64,000 bases of DNA from contig CAUEFX010000010.1 in assembly GCA_958477465.1 (NCBI GenBank), positions 14,898-78,897 of the forward strand, written 5' to 3'. The stretch comes from an uncultured Bacteroides sp. Lineage in GTDB: Bacteria; Bacteroidota; Bacteroidia; Bacteroidales; Bacteroidaceae. Shown here in pieces: positions 26,701 through 34,222 of the stretch (its first letter is position 1; each line of letters begins with the position of its first letter). Under the pieces are notes generated by a model that was not told the origin of the DNA, did no database searches, and saw only the letters and a list, made by a program, of their open reading frames with translations. A program made the translations under genes and the position numbers.

Positions 26701-27801
26701 TCCCTTGAAAGCCATGTTGTCGATGCCTGTGACGGAATAATCATTGCCGTTGAGATTGATGGTGGAAGGAATGACCAGCGTTCCGGAATAGGCTGTGTAC
26801 GACTCATCGTAAGCAACTGTTACGGTATTGGGCTCGCTGCCGGGGATAGTGGTTATGTCTTTATTTCCCACAGTTAGAGTTACGGTGTCAGTGGAGATTT
26901 CATCAAGGATATTCTTGACGATACAATAGTAAGAACCTGCATCTTCAACTGTCACTGACGGAATGGTATAGTGAGGGGCTTTTGCATCAGGTATTGCCAC
27001 TTCGTTTTTATACCATTGAAATACAAGCGTATCTCCTTTGAATTCGGGAGCGAAAGTGGCGGATTCACCCGGTGAAACAACCAGGCTTTCCGGCTGGACT
27101 TTTACCGATGGTGCCGTAGGACCGTTTTTAGCGGCAGGAGCCAGCTCTTTCCATGGTTGAGACTGCATGCCAATGGCAAAATTCCATCCGTCCCAACAGC
27201 CGTTTGCTAATTTTCTTCCTGTAGCTCCTACGCCACTGTAGCCCCAAGTACCTTCATCCGAACTTTTTAGCCAATAAGACCAATATCCTTGATACCAGCC
27301 CGATTGCCAATAATCTTCCGGATCGAGACAGGTGTAACCGTCATATCCGTAACTTCCGGTGAATATGACACCTTCTTCATTCGGATAGAATATGGTTCCG
27401 TCTTTTTGAACGGCAAAGTCACCGCTTTTGTTGACATCATATCCGAAACCAGCAATTGTGGAACCGTATGCTGTTCCTGTTTCTGTCATACAGAAGAAAC
27501 GTGGATCGGCAGCTGCAATATCTCTGATCATTTTCTCTCCTGTTGCTTCACCATCCCAACGATATCCCCATACTAAAGCATTCGTTTCATTGTCTGCATT
27601 CCATTGGATGACCAATGCGGCTTTATTTGCACCTTCACCGGTCCAGTTCTCAATCATTTCCATAGTAAAAGTACCTTCGGCAATAGCTCTCATCGGTACT
27701 AACTGTTTGGCGGTAGGGTGAGGTTGACCCTGTACTGAAATCTGGGCAGAGACCTGCCATGTGACAAACAGTAAAAGAAGTAAAGAGTAAATTTTTCTCA
27801 T
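23725..27801 (-). CDS. BspA-like leucine-rich-repeat surface protein
   Basis: 1358 residues, secreted (signal MRKIYSLLLLLFVTWQVSAQ). After a unique N-terminal domain (about residues 20-225) comes an Ig-like domain (PSVKVQPESLVVSPGESATF to VTLTVG, about 230-312). Then about 30 BspA-type LRR_5 repeats of roughly 23 residues (pattern IGxxAFxGCxxLxxxxLPxxxxxI, about 340-1100) form a long solenoid. Two almost identical 103-residue Ig-like repeats (WLPDLEIVSTTPAMDFG and WLPELEIVSTTPAMDFG) and a C-terminal YYSLNGTVLPRP.SGFNI segment resembling a type IX sorting domain complete it. Such proteins bind host or bacterial surfaces; the ligand is unknown. A cobalamin riboswitch lies about 360 bp upstream on the same strand. 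Confidence 0.88.
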   Translation of the reverse strand: MRKIYSLLLLLFVTWQVSAQISVQGQPHPTAKQLVPMRAIAEGTFTMEMIENWTGEGANKAALVIQWNADNETNALVWGYRWDGEATGEKMIRDIAAADPRFFCMTETGTAYGSTIAGFGYDVNKSGDFAVQKDGTIFYPNEEGVIFTGSYGYDGYTCLDPEDYWQSGWYQGYWSYWLKSSDEGTWGYSGVGATGRKLANGCWDGWNFAIGMQSQPWKELAPAAKNGPTAPSVKVQPESLVVSPGESATFAPEFKGDTLVFQWYKNEVAIPDAKAPHYTIPSVTVEDAGSYYCIVKNILDEISTDTVTLTVGNKDITTIPGSEPNTVTVAYDESYTAYSGTLVIPSTINLNGNDYSVTGIDNMAFKGCKKLTSILLPDHLTTLGDKAFEGCTALSSMILPDEVEYIGAEAFSGCSALTSITINKKLKSIGRAAFENCAVLADITLPDNVETVGSLTFKGCGKLASVTLGKSITELGDSTFLGCSALKNIVLPSAIQNVGTRSFNGCSSLTNVELGQISSIGDAAFNGCTALTSITFPKTLTSIGDYAFSGCTELATVTFENGESNLSVLESSSMSIGNYAFDGCTKINTLEIPDKVTALGNYAFNKCEALTSVSLGNGLVSIGNYAFSDCKKLAAVTFGSSIETIGDRAFSNTQLPSLTLPSTTKVIGDWAFYYCPLSSIEFNNGLQKIGSRAFYGVSVKTLNIPNSVTSLGSYAFSNCKNLSSAVLGTGITKIEDYTFNSCSQLSSIECPSVTTIGASAFASCTVLKDIPLNNNITALNNGAFKSCKAITSVTIPNSVASMGTGIFDGCTGLLSATFGTGISRVPNNTFNNCSNLATVVLPENITFIGQYAFAGTSLTALPLTANITKIDNYAFKECKKLTSIEIPDQITSLGTYVFQNCTGITHAKIGSGMTALPNYLFYGCSSLQAVELSENIKSIGNSVFYNCQKLKEIPLTKAITTIGTSAFYGCKGLTSVVLPDNITSLGGSAFYGCSALEEVILGSGITKLETNLFRNASLLKKVVAKGIITSVATYTFNGCSALESIYIKSQSVPTASSNTFTNVPATCKIFVPEALVDDYKEANYWKNFVISTWLPDLEIVSTTPAMDFGNGEEADIDRDTKTFTVTFNRNIVEEDNVSVALKQEGEPVKDQVLNASYTENVLTLSREGERLPGGKYTLVVTTSESVLNITFNVKPWLPELEIVSTTPAMDFGNGEEADIDRDTKTFTVTFNRNIVEEDNVSVALKLEDEPVKDQVLNTSYAENVLTLNREGEELAAGKYTLVITTSESVLNITFNVADSGVGIKDQTSEKRVLRKEYYSLNGTVLPRPVSGFNIIKTIYEDGTVEVSKVYIKSLVDKR
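23918..24535 (-). repeat. Tandem 309-bp direct repeat inside the BspA-like gene
   Basis: Two adjacent copies with a period of 309 bp (103 codons), starting at about 23918 and 24227, differ by scattered point changes only. They encode the two C-terminal Ig-like domains. Such similarity can drive unequal recombination and copy-number change. Confidence 0.75.
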
Positions 27802-28159
27802 TTTGTCATAGTTTAAATATTAAAATAAAAATGTTTCTTTTATTCGATGCTTACCTGGCGTAAGACTTGTTGCATGGATTATAATCTTAGAAAAATGATA
27901 TTCCGGTTATTTGTCGACTTGATCGTACCCCATGAGGTTTTGTTGCTTTGTGCCCCTAAAGGCAAAAGCAAACGATACCTCTCTGCTACACGTAGGAGAT
28001 GTTGAAATGTTTTTTTCCTCATAATATATCTATTTGACAGTTACTTTTCCATCAAATAGCCTCAAAGAGTACCAATATGTATGAATAACCTTTTCTGTAC
28101 ACAATTTCTTGTGTACAAATCTGTGGATTCATAGCTCGTCCTCGAAAGCTATTGAACAT

Positions 28160-28346
28160 GTTGCATGGCAGGTCTTCTGACTCGTTTCCGTGAATGAACG
28201 CCTTCCCGATCGGCTTAGAAGCCTTTCAGTGGCATGAGGTAGTGTTCACCACGTTTTTATGAAACATACAGCAACGGGACTGTTCAGGATTCTCACCTGA
28301 TTCCCTTTTAATCATCTTTCCGTATCTTTGGAAAAGATGAACCAAT
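28160..28346 (-). promoter_or_regulatory. Cobalamin (adenosylcobalamin) riboswitch
   Basis: Read on the minus strand, the region has the class signatures in order: GGGAATCAGGTGAGAATCC, GAACAGTCCCGTTGCTGTA, the B12-box-like GCCACTG, GGGAAGGCG and AGTCAGAAGACCTGCC. It is therefore a complete cobalamin riboswitch transcribed leftwards. The next gene in that direction is the BspA-like protein at 27801. The 360 bp between (27802-28159) contain no convincing frame. A GTACACAA/TTGTGTAC inverted repeat near 28096-28118 may belong to the expression platform. Confidence 0.93.
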
Positions 28347-28352
28347 GCGTGG

Positions 28353-28360
28353 CAAAGTTA
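28353..28360 (-). promoter_or_regulatory. -7 box of the riboswitch promoter
   Basis: Minus-strand TAACTTTG fits TAnnTTTG and sits just upstream of the riboswitch, giving a start near 28346. A CTTTC sequence about 20 bp upstream may serve as the -33 element. Confidence 0.5.
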
Positions 28361-28462
28361 GAAATTTATTAGTAATAGAAAGGAGGGATACCGCTCTTTT
28401 TTTATATAGTCCGCTAAAAAATGAATCGGATACCGCTTTTTATTGATTGGAAACTGTTCGTT

Positions 28463-30769
28463 TTACTTATAAATAATTAGTTCTTCATCCCTATTGGCAT
28501 GATAAACAGTGTCATATATAAGTATGCTCAGTTCATCCCCCTCTGTCATGGAGATTTTTATTTCGTCTTTTCCGATCTCTACCTGTAGTGCACGTCCGCG
28601 GAAATTTATTTTGAAAGTGTATTTGTTCCACTTATCGGGAATGATGGGGTGAAAGCAAAGCATATTGTTTTTTACTTGCATTCCGGAGAATCCGTGAACG
28701 ATGGCAAGCCAGCTTCCTGCCATGCTGGTGATGTGCAGTCCTTGGTTGAGCTCATTGTTGTAGTCATCGAGGTCCAGCCGGGTCGCATGAAGAAAGAGGT
28801 CGTAAGCCTTGCTGATGTCGCCTATCCGTGAAGCTAAGATAGAGTGCACATAGGGAGACAATGAAGACTCATGCAGTGTACGTGGCTCATAAAACCGGAA
28901 GTTGCGGCGTACGGTTTCATCGTCAAAATTATTGTAGTACAGATACAATCCCAGTAAAACATCGCTTTGCTTGATATAGCATGAACGTAAGATGCGATCC
29001 CATGACCAGTGCTGGTTGATGGGGCGCTCTTCCATCGGAATGTCATCTATGGTTTTCAGCTCTTTGTCGAGATAGCCGTCGTTCTGTACGAATATACCCA
29101 ATACTTCGTCTTCCGGCAGGTACATTCTGTCTATGATTTCCTGCCAATAAGAACTTTCGGTATCTTGAAAACCGGTGATTCTGCAGACGCGTGTGTACTC
29201 GTCGGGGTATTGATGAGCTACCAGTTCCAAAGATTCTATGGTAGATTTCAGAGTCTGTACACACGAATAGTTGGTGTACCAGTTATTATCTACATTGTTT
29301 TCGTATTCATTGGGGCCGGTGACACCCAGTATCACATATTTTTGTTTCGGTTGTGAGAAAGAGACGCGCTGGCTCCAGAATCGGGAGATGGCTATCATTA
29401 TTTCCAGTCCGTAGCGGGCGATGAAGTCGTTGTGTCCCGTCATCACTGCGTATTGTATGATTCCGTGAACGATGATGTTGTTGCGATGTATCTCCTCGAA
29501 GGTGATTTCCCATTCGTTATGGCACTCTTCTCCGTTGGAAGTTACCATGGGATAGAGGGCCGCTTCATTTTTGAGCCCCAGTTTCCGGGCATTCCCTATC
29601 GCTTTCGGGAGTTGGTTGTAGCGGTAGAGCAGGAGGTTTCTGGCTGTCTCTTTCGAACTGGCCAGCAGGAAGAAGGGGATACAGCAAAGTTCCGTATTCC
29701 ATTGTGTATTTCCTCCGTATTTTTCACCGGTGAATCCTTTGGGGCCGATGTTAAGGCGTGGGTCGTCTCCACGGTAGCTCTGATTGAGTTGGAAGATATT
29801 GAATCGGATACCTTGTTGTGCTTCGGGGTCTCCGTCGATGGTGACATCCATTTCGTCCCAGATATTTTGCCACACTTCCCGATGGTCTTGCACGAGCTTT
29901 TCCCATCCCCGGTTCTTGGCGTTTCTACTTTCGGCTACTGCTTGCTCCACAAGTTCCGAACGGTCATAATAGAGAGAGGAGAGGATAGCGGTATATTTGA
30001 TAAGCGTGATCCGTTCGCCGGACTTTACATCGGCACCGGCACTAAATCCGGTCAGCTTTTCCTTTTCTATTTTTATGGGGCTGGCATTTATTTCTTTGCT
30101 GTTCTTGAAGAGTTGGTAAGTCAGGGCACAGCAGACTTGTGAGTCTTCCCGTTTGGTTTGCGTCCACAGATAGGCATACTCGTTGGTTGTTTCCGAGCGG
30201 AGTATGTTCCACATCTTTTCATCGAAATTGGATGTCTCGTGTCTTACATCTCCATTGATATAGGGAACGATGGAAACCTTTCCTTCATAATTTACGGAAG
30301 TCACGCTGTATTTGATGAGGCATAAGTTCTGATTGGCCATGCTGTTGATATGCTCCACGTGAATTTTCAGCGTGTTTCCTTTGGGAGAGGTCACCTCAAA
30401 GTCACGATAGGAAATCCCCTCTTTCATGTCGAGTTTCCGTTCGAACTGTTCTATGTCCCATTGCGAAAGGTCCACCTCTTCATCGATCAGTCTCAGGTAG
30501 ATTCCGCTCCAATCGGGAGCGTTCGGTATGCGTGAGAAGAAATGCGGATACCCGTTTTTCCACCAGCCCACTCTTGTCCGGTCCAAAAAGCTGATGCCTG
30601 CCACATAAGAACCTTGCAGGCTGTCACTGCTATAAGTCTCTTCAAAATTTCCCCGTTGTCCGAATCTTCCGTTTCCTAAACTGAATATACTTTCCGAAGC
30701 ACGCAGCTTATCAGCATGAAAGCCTTCTTCTATGATATTCCACTCGTCTGTCTTGAGAAATTTTTCCAT
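28463..30769 (-). CDS. GH65 glycoside phosphorylase/hydrolase
   Basis: 768 residues from ATG at 30769 (MEKFLKTDEWNIIEEGF); an upstream ATG at 30796 adds nine residues. It has the GH65 three-part architecture: N-terminal beta-sandwich (SLGNGRFGQRGNFEE), an (alpha/alpha)6 barrel with the catalytic acid in NGEECHNEWEITFEEIHRN (about residue 480), and a small C-terminal sandwich. PKGFTGEKYGGNTQWNTE and HQHWSWDRILRSCY-like (INQHWSWDRILRSCYIKQSD) segments are also family features. The family cleaves maltose, kojibiose or similar alpha-glucosides with phosphate, giving beta-glucose-1-phosphate. Maltose phosphorylase is the most likely activity, given the starch locus downstream. No signal peptide, so cytoplasmic. 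Stop TAA. Confidence 0.87.
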   Translation of the reverse strand: MEKFLKTDEWNIIEEGFHADKLRASESIFSLGNGRFGQRGNFEETYSSDSLQGSYVAGISFLDRTRVGWWKNGYPHFFSRIPNAPDWSGIYLRLIDEEVDLSQWDIEQFERKLDMKEGISYRDFEVTSPKGNTLKIHVEHINSMANQNLCLIKYSVTSVNYEGKVSIVPYINGDVRHETSNFDEKMWNILRSETTNEYAYLWTQTKREDSQVCCALTYQLFKNSKEINASPIKIEKEKLTGFSAGADVKSGERITLIKYTAILSSLYYDRSELVEQAVAESRNAKNRGWEKLVQDHREVWQNIWDEMDVTIDGDPEAQQGIRFNIFQLNQSYRGDDPRLNIGPKGFTGEKYGGNTQWNTELCCIPFFLLASSKETARNLLLYRYNQLPKAIGNARKLGLKNEAALYPMVTSNGEECHNEWEITFEEIHRNNIIVHGIIQYAVMTGHNDFIARYGLEIMIAISRFWSQRVSFSQPKQKYVILGVTGPNEYENNVDNNWYTNYSCVQTLKSTIESLELVAHQYPDEYTRVCRITGFQDTESSYWQEIIDRMYLPEDEVLGIFVQNDGYLDKELKTIDDIPMEERPINQHWSWDRILRSCYIKQSDVLLGLYLYYNNFDDETVRRNFRFYEPRTLHESSLSPYVHSILASRIGDISKAYDLFLHATRLDLDDYNNELNQGLHITSMAGSWLAIVHGFSGMQVKNNMLCFHPIIPDKWNKYTFKINFRGRALQVEIGKDEIKISMTEGDELSILIYDTVYHANRDEELIIYK

Positions 30770-31350
30770 GGCTTTCTTTTTGTTTGGTATTTGCACGAAA
30801 GATACAAAAAATAATGTATCGCCAATGTGAACAGCATACTTTTTGTGAATTTATATGGTTTTTCTGTAGACAATCTTTATTTCATGAAGTGTTGGTATGC
30901 ATTCTACCAGTCTGATGAGGGAATTTTTGACCAAGTTGGTCAAATTTTTGAGATACCGGAAATCTTTGCCTATGTGCCCTTCTTAGTTGCTGAGAATGTC
31001 GTTATCTTTCCGAGTTAGACTGTGTGTCTGGGAATTGGGCTATTTCTCTTTCCTTTGTTGTTACAAGATGGCAAGTCCTATGTGTACTTATGATTTGATG
31101 AAGTAAAAAATACACGTCTGCATACAATATAACAGCATGATGCAGGAAATATATCGCCCCAAAATGTGATTCTCCGAATTTTATTTGTATTTTTATCATC
31201 TCTGTCTGAGGTTTGTTTGATTTTTTTGCAACACTAAGTTAAGTAAATTTTCTGACACGGTAAAATCCTGAACGCCTTGTTGATTTAGGGTATTCTATAC
31301 ATAATTTACTTATATAATCTAATTAGTTGCATTCTTTAAATTTATTACTT
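30770..31350. other. Intergenic region between GH65 and outer-membrane protein genes
   Basis: 580 bp, AT-rich. It must hold the divergent promoters of the two flanking genes; a minus-strand TTTTTTG/TATCTTTC pair near 30797-30812 could serve GH65. Short frames (30827-31018 plus, 31199-31002 minus) show no family resemblance. I see no repeats or RNA here. Confidence 0.4.
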
Positions 31351-32496
31351 ATGCAAACCTCATTTTTGTTAAAACTCTCTCTCTTTGCGGCATGTTGCCT
31401 TTTTGTCGGTACAATGTATGCACAAAGAAATTATCGTCCGGGATTCATTATCACTCTTCTGCAAGATACACTCTACGGTCAATTGGATTATCGTACCGAT
31501 GACATCAACGCTGAGCGGTGTGTCTTTGTGGACAGGAATGAAACAGAGCCGCAAACTTATTATCCTACCGACTTGTTTGGATATCGGTTTACCGATGATG
31601 GAAAATATTATGTATCCAAAACAATACAATTAAGCAAAAATGAAACACCCCGTACCGTATTCCTCGAATATCTGTTGCAAGGAATGAAAAGTTTATACTT
31701 CTATGAAGATAATGCAGGATTGCAGGTCTATTTTATAGAAGAGGATAAAGGTTTGATAAAGATGGATGCGCCTGTAGCCGAAGGTAATGATAAAGGAGTT
31801 CGGTTAACAGGAACTATAAGACGGTATATTCCGGTGTTGAAATATGCATTTGCAGACTGCCCGGAATTGAATGAGGAAATAGAAAATGCTAAGTTTAATC
31901 ATAAGAGTTTAATAGAGATCACGAAAGATTATCATTACAGAATGTGCACAAATAACGAAGAGTGCATAGAGTTTGAGGCAAAAGAAGATAAAAAGCGGAT
32001 ACAAGTGTCTTTTATGCTTTACGGTGGAATTTGCCAATATTGGTTTACCGAAAAAGTCTATCCCGGTAGTTCGTCCTACAACTCTTATATGATAGGGGCC
32101 CGTTTATCTTTTGGTAATCGGCGTCGGATGAAGAGTCTTAGATATTGGTTGGATCTTTCGCTGTCACGGGCGAAAGCTGATATTCTCGAGCCGGATTATA
32201 CTTATAACCGACTGTATAAAAGTGAACTGACATCTAATGTCTTTTCTACAAGATTTGGCGTTCGCTATACCTGTCCTGTTGGAGGAAGAGTACAACCTTT
32301 TGTAGAAGGAGGGTTGGGATTTGATGCGGCATATAAAGAGACATATATTGGCTATGGGGTAAATGTAGGTATACAAATTAAGTATTCTAAAAAAATAAAC
32401 GATTATTTATTGTTGCCAGGTGGCTATAAAGGTGCGTTTTCACCTGAAGTATTGATACATCAAGGATGGTCGGTAGTACTTGGGTATGTCTTCTGA
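31351..32496 (+). CDS. Outer-membrane beta-barrel protein, unknown function
   Basis: 381 residues from ATG at 31351 (MQTSFLLKLSLFAACCLFVGTMYAQ, a good signal peptide); an in-frame ATG at 31327 would put eight residues before it. The N-terminal 170 residues form a soluble part (GFIITLLQDTLYGQLDYR). The C-terminal half has alternating aromatic strands and a PorT-like ending (RFGVRYTCPVGGRVQPFVEGGLGFDAAYKETY, ending VVLGYVF). Proteins of this layout are common in Bacteroides and have no known role. Ends on TGA. A strong terminator follows. Confidence 0.7.
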   Translation: MQTSFLLKLSLFAACCLFVGTMYAQRNYRPGFIITLLQDTLYGQLDYRTDDINAERCVFVDRNETEPQTYYPTDLFGYRFTDDGKYYVSKTIQLSKNETPRTVFLEYLLQGMKSLYFYEDNAGLQVYFIEEDKGLIKMDAPVAEGNDKGVRLTGTIRRYIPVLKYAFADCPELNEEIENAKFNHKSLIEITKDYHYRMCTNNEECIEFEAKEDKKRIQVSFMLYGGICQYWFTEKVYPGSSSYNSYMIGARLSFGNRRRMKSLRYWLDLSLSRAKADILEPDYTYNRLYKSELTSNVFSTRFGVRYTCPVGGRVQPFVEGGLGFDAAYKETYIGYGVNVGIQIKYSKKINDYLLLPGGYKGAFSPEVLIHQGWSVVLGYVF

Positions 32497-32534
32497 AACA
32501 AGTTGGAAAGGTTATCACTCCTCTCTTGCTAACC

Positions 32535-32576
32535 AAATACCCCCTGCTACAGACTGACTGTGGCAGGGGGTATTTA
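32535..32576 (+). terminator. Terminator of CCCCTG family
   Basis: AAATACCCCCTGC (32535-32547) pairs with GCAGGGGGTATTT (32563-32575), with ACAGA and CTGT inside the loop. It resembles the hairpins at 23648 and 45794. Confidence 0.8.
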
Positions 32577-32650
32577 TATATTTATTGCTTACAATCTGTG
32601 ACTTTTTAGAGCGGACATTTTAGTTTTGACATAACCTCACAAGGAATAAC

Positions 32651-33024
32651 TTATTTCAAAAAAGCTATCATTTCAGATATAGCTTTTTTTAAAGGCTGAA
32701 GTTCGTGCTCTATGATCCACCAAATCTGGTCGGCATCAACCTCAAAATAGTGATGTGCGATAATATCACGCAGACCTTTTACGTTTTTCCAATCAATCTC
32801 TGGGTACGTTGATAAAAGTTCGCCTTTTGTTACCTTGTCAAGTCCCTTCAAGCTTTCTCCTATTGCAATAAATTGCATACAGATAGAGTCCAAAATTGTG
32901 AACCCATAGGATGCATAAGAAAATCGTCTGCACTATGATAGGGGGTTGATCGCTCTTCAATATGCTCTATAGAAATCCGAACTCTATCAAGTATGTTTAG
33001 CGCTATATCTTTATCATATTGCAT
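32651..33024 (-). pseudogene. HepT-like (DUF86, HEPN) toxin, frameshifted
   Basis: ATG at 33024 starts MQYDKDIALNILDRVRISIEHIEERSTPYHSADDFL, the N-terminus of HepT. The frame is lost near 32895, where one base appears missing (CACAATTTTGG where CACAAATTTTGG would be in frame). The other frame continues LDSICMQFIAIGESLKG to GLRDIIAHHYFEVDADQIWWIIEHELQPLK. The HEPN RNase/AMPylation-target motif R-x4-H is present as RDIIAH. The total length is one base short of 125 codons. No partner MntA nucleotidyltransferase is seen beside it, so this is probably a remnant of a HepT/MntA toxin-antitoxin pair. Confidence 0.8.
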
Positions 33025-33361
33025 AAATCCCCTCCTTTTCTATTTGTTCACTTTAAGATTTAGAATACATAATAATATAACGGGACACATAAATTACTAA
33101 ATTTTGGACGTAACCTACGAAGATGGTTCTGAATGCAAATATCATAGTCAAAATTCCAAATGGTGGCCCAGCTAACATCACCACCTTCACAAATAAATCT
33201 TCTCAGCTATGCCATGATGTTTTTGTTAGTGCGAACAAAATATTTTTCTTTTATTAATTAATACTAAAAAGTTGTATGATAGATTTTTAATTCATATCTT
33301 GTAATGCAAAATAAAGGCGGAATACAAAATAGACCGCTTGTTAACTTTAAAAACTGAGCTT
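33025..33361. other. Intergenic region with no recognised gene
   Basis: 337 bp. A 44-codon plus frame (from 33123) has no family features. The expected MntA antitoxin gene is absent. GTTAACTTTAA just before the next ATG is repeated upstream of susC (near 39620), and both may be promoter elements. Confidence 0.35.
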
Positions 33362-34195
33362 ATGAGACAGATGAATTTATTATGTGTTCTTATGATTTTT
33401 ATTATTACTGGCTGTTCTTCGAGTTCTGATGGGGTAGAATTGCCGGATACGCCTCCGACTCCCCACCTGAATGTGAAAGACAGCTTGGTTACTCTGGAAA
33501 TTTGGAGGCAGGCTGGAGGAGAACATTGGCCTTATGTATGGAATCCTAAAGATATGTTTACTTGGGCAGGGGCCGGTGTGGCATTGGATACCGAACGGAA
33601 TGAGTATCGCATCGTAAAGCTCCATTTGAATGCTTTTAATGATCATTCCGCCAGTGGAACATTGTCAGATAAAATCGGTGAATTGGAAGAATTACGTTTT
33701 TTTGCTATAGGCGGACTCGGCATAACCGGTGATATACCTAAAAGTTTCGGTAACCTTAAACATTTAAAGGAACTAGTGATTAATACGACATCTATGGGTG
33801 GTACGATTCCTGATGAAATTTTCAGCCTGCCTTATTTGGAAAGACTTGAAATATGTAACAATCGGTCTATCAAGGGAGAACTTTCCGATGCTATTGCAAA
33901 CCTGTCACCAATGATTATAAGTTGTATGTTTACGTCCAATAGTCTATCAGGGAAAGTTCCGAGTGGAATCCGGATTAAATCGCTTGATTTGGATGATAAT
34001 AAATACACGGAATATCCATTTGAATATAGCAAAAAGGAAGCTACGGCTATTGATATGAGTCGTAATTATATAACTGGTATTATTCCGGATTCTATTCTTA
34101 ATGACGTAGATGCTTTAAAAAGACTTCGTTCTATGACTTTCAATCAGAAGGATGGGTGCAAATTCACAAATGCTCCTGATTCATGGAATCCCTGA
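33362..34195 (+). CDS. Leucine-rich-repeat lipoprotein
   Basis: 277 residues from ATG at 33362. The lipoprotein signal MRQMNLLCVLMIFIITGC gives a lipobox ITG-C, so it is membrane-anchored. Plant-type LRRs follow (SGTLSDKIGELEELRFFAIGG, GDIPKSFGNLKHLKELVI, GGTIPDEIFSLPYLERLEI, ITGIIPDSILNDVDAL), about six repeats. This differs from the BspA LRR type upstream. Function unknown, probably binding. It ends on TGA, 27 bp before the next lipoprotein gene, so the two are likely one operon. Confidence 0.78.
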   Translation: MRQMNLLCVLMIFIITGCSSSSDGVELPDTPPTPHLNVKDSLVTLEIWRQAGGEHWPYVWNPKDMFTWAGAGVALDTERNEYRIVKLHLNAFNDHSASGTLSDKIGELEELRFFAIGGLGITGDIPKSFGNLKHLKELVINTTSMGGTIPDEIFSLPYLERLEICNNRSIKGELSDAIANLSPMIISCMFTSNSLSGKVPSGIRIKSLDLDDNKYTEYPFEYSKKEATAIDMSRNYITGIIPDSILNDVDALKRLRSMTFNQKDGCKFTNAPDSWNP

Positions 34196-34222
34196 ATTGT
34201 TTATTAACTTAAATATAGTATT

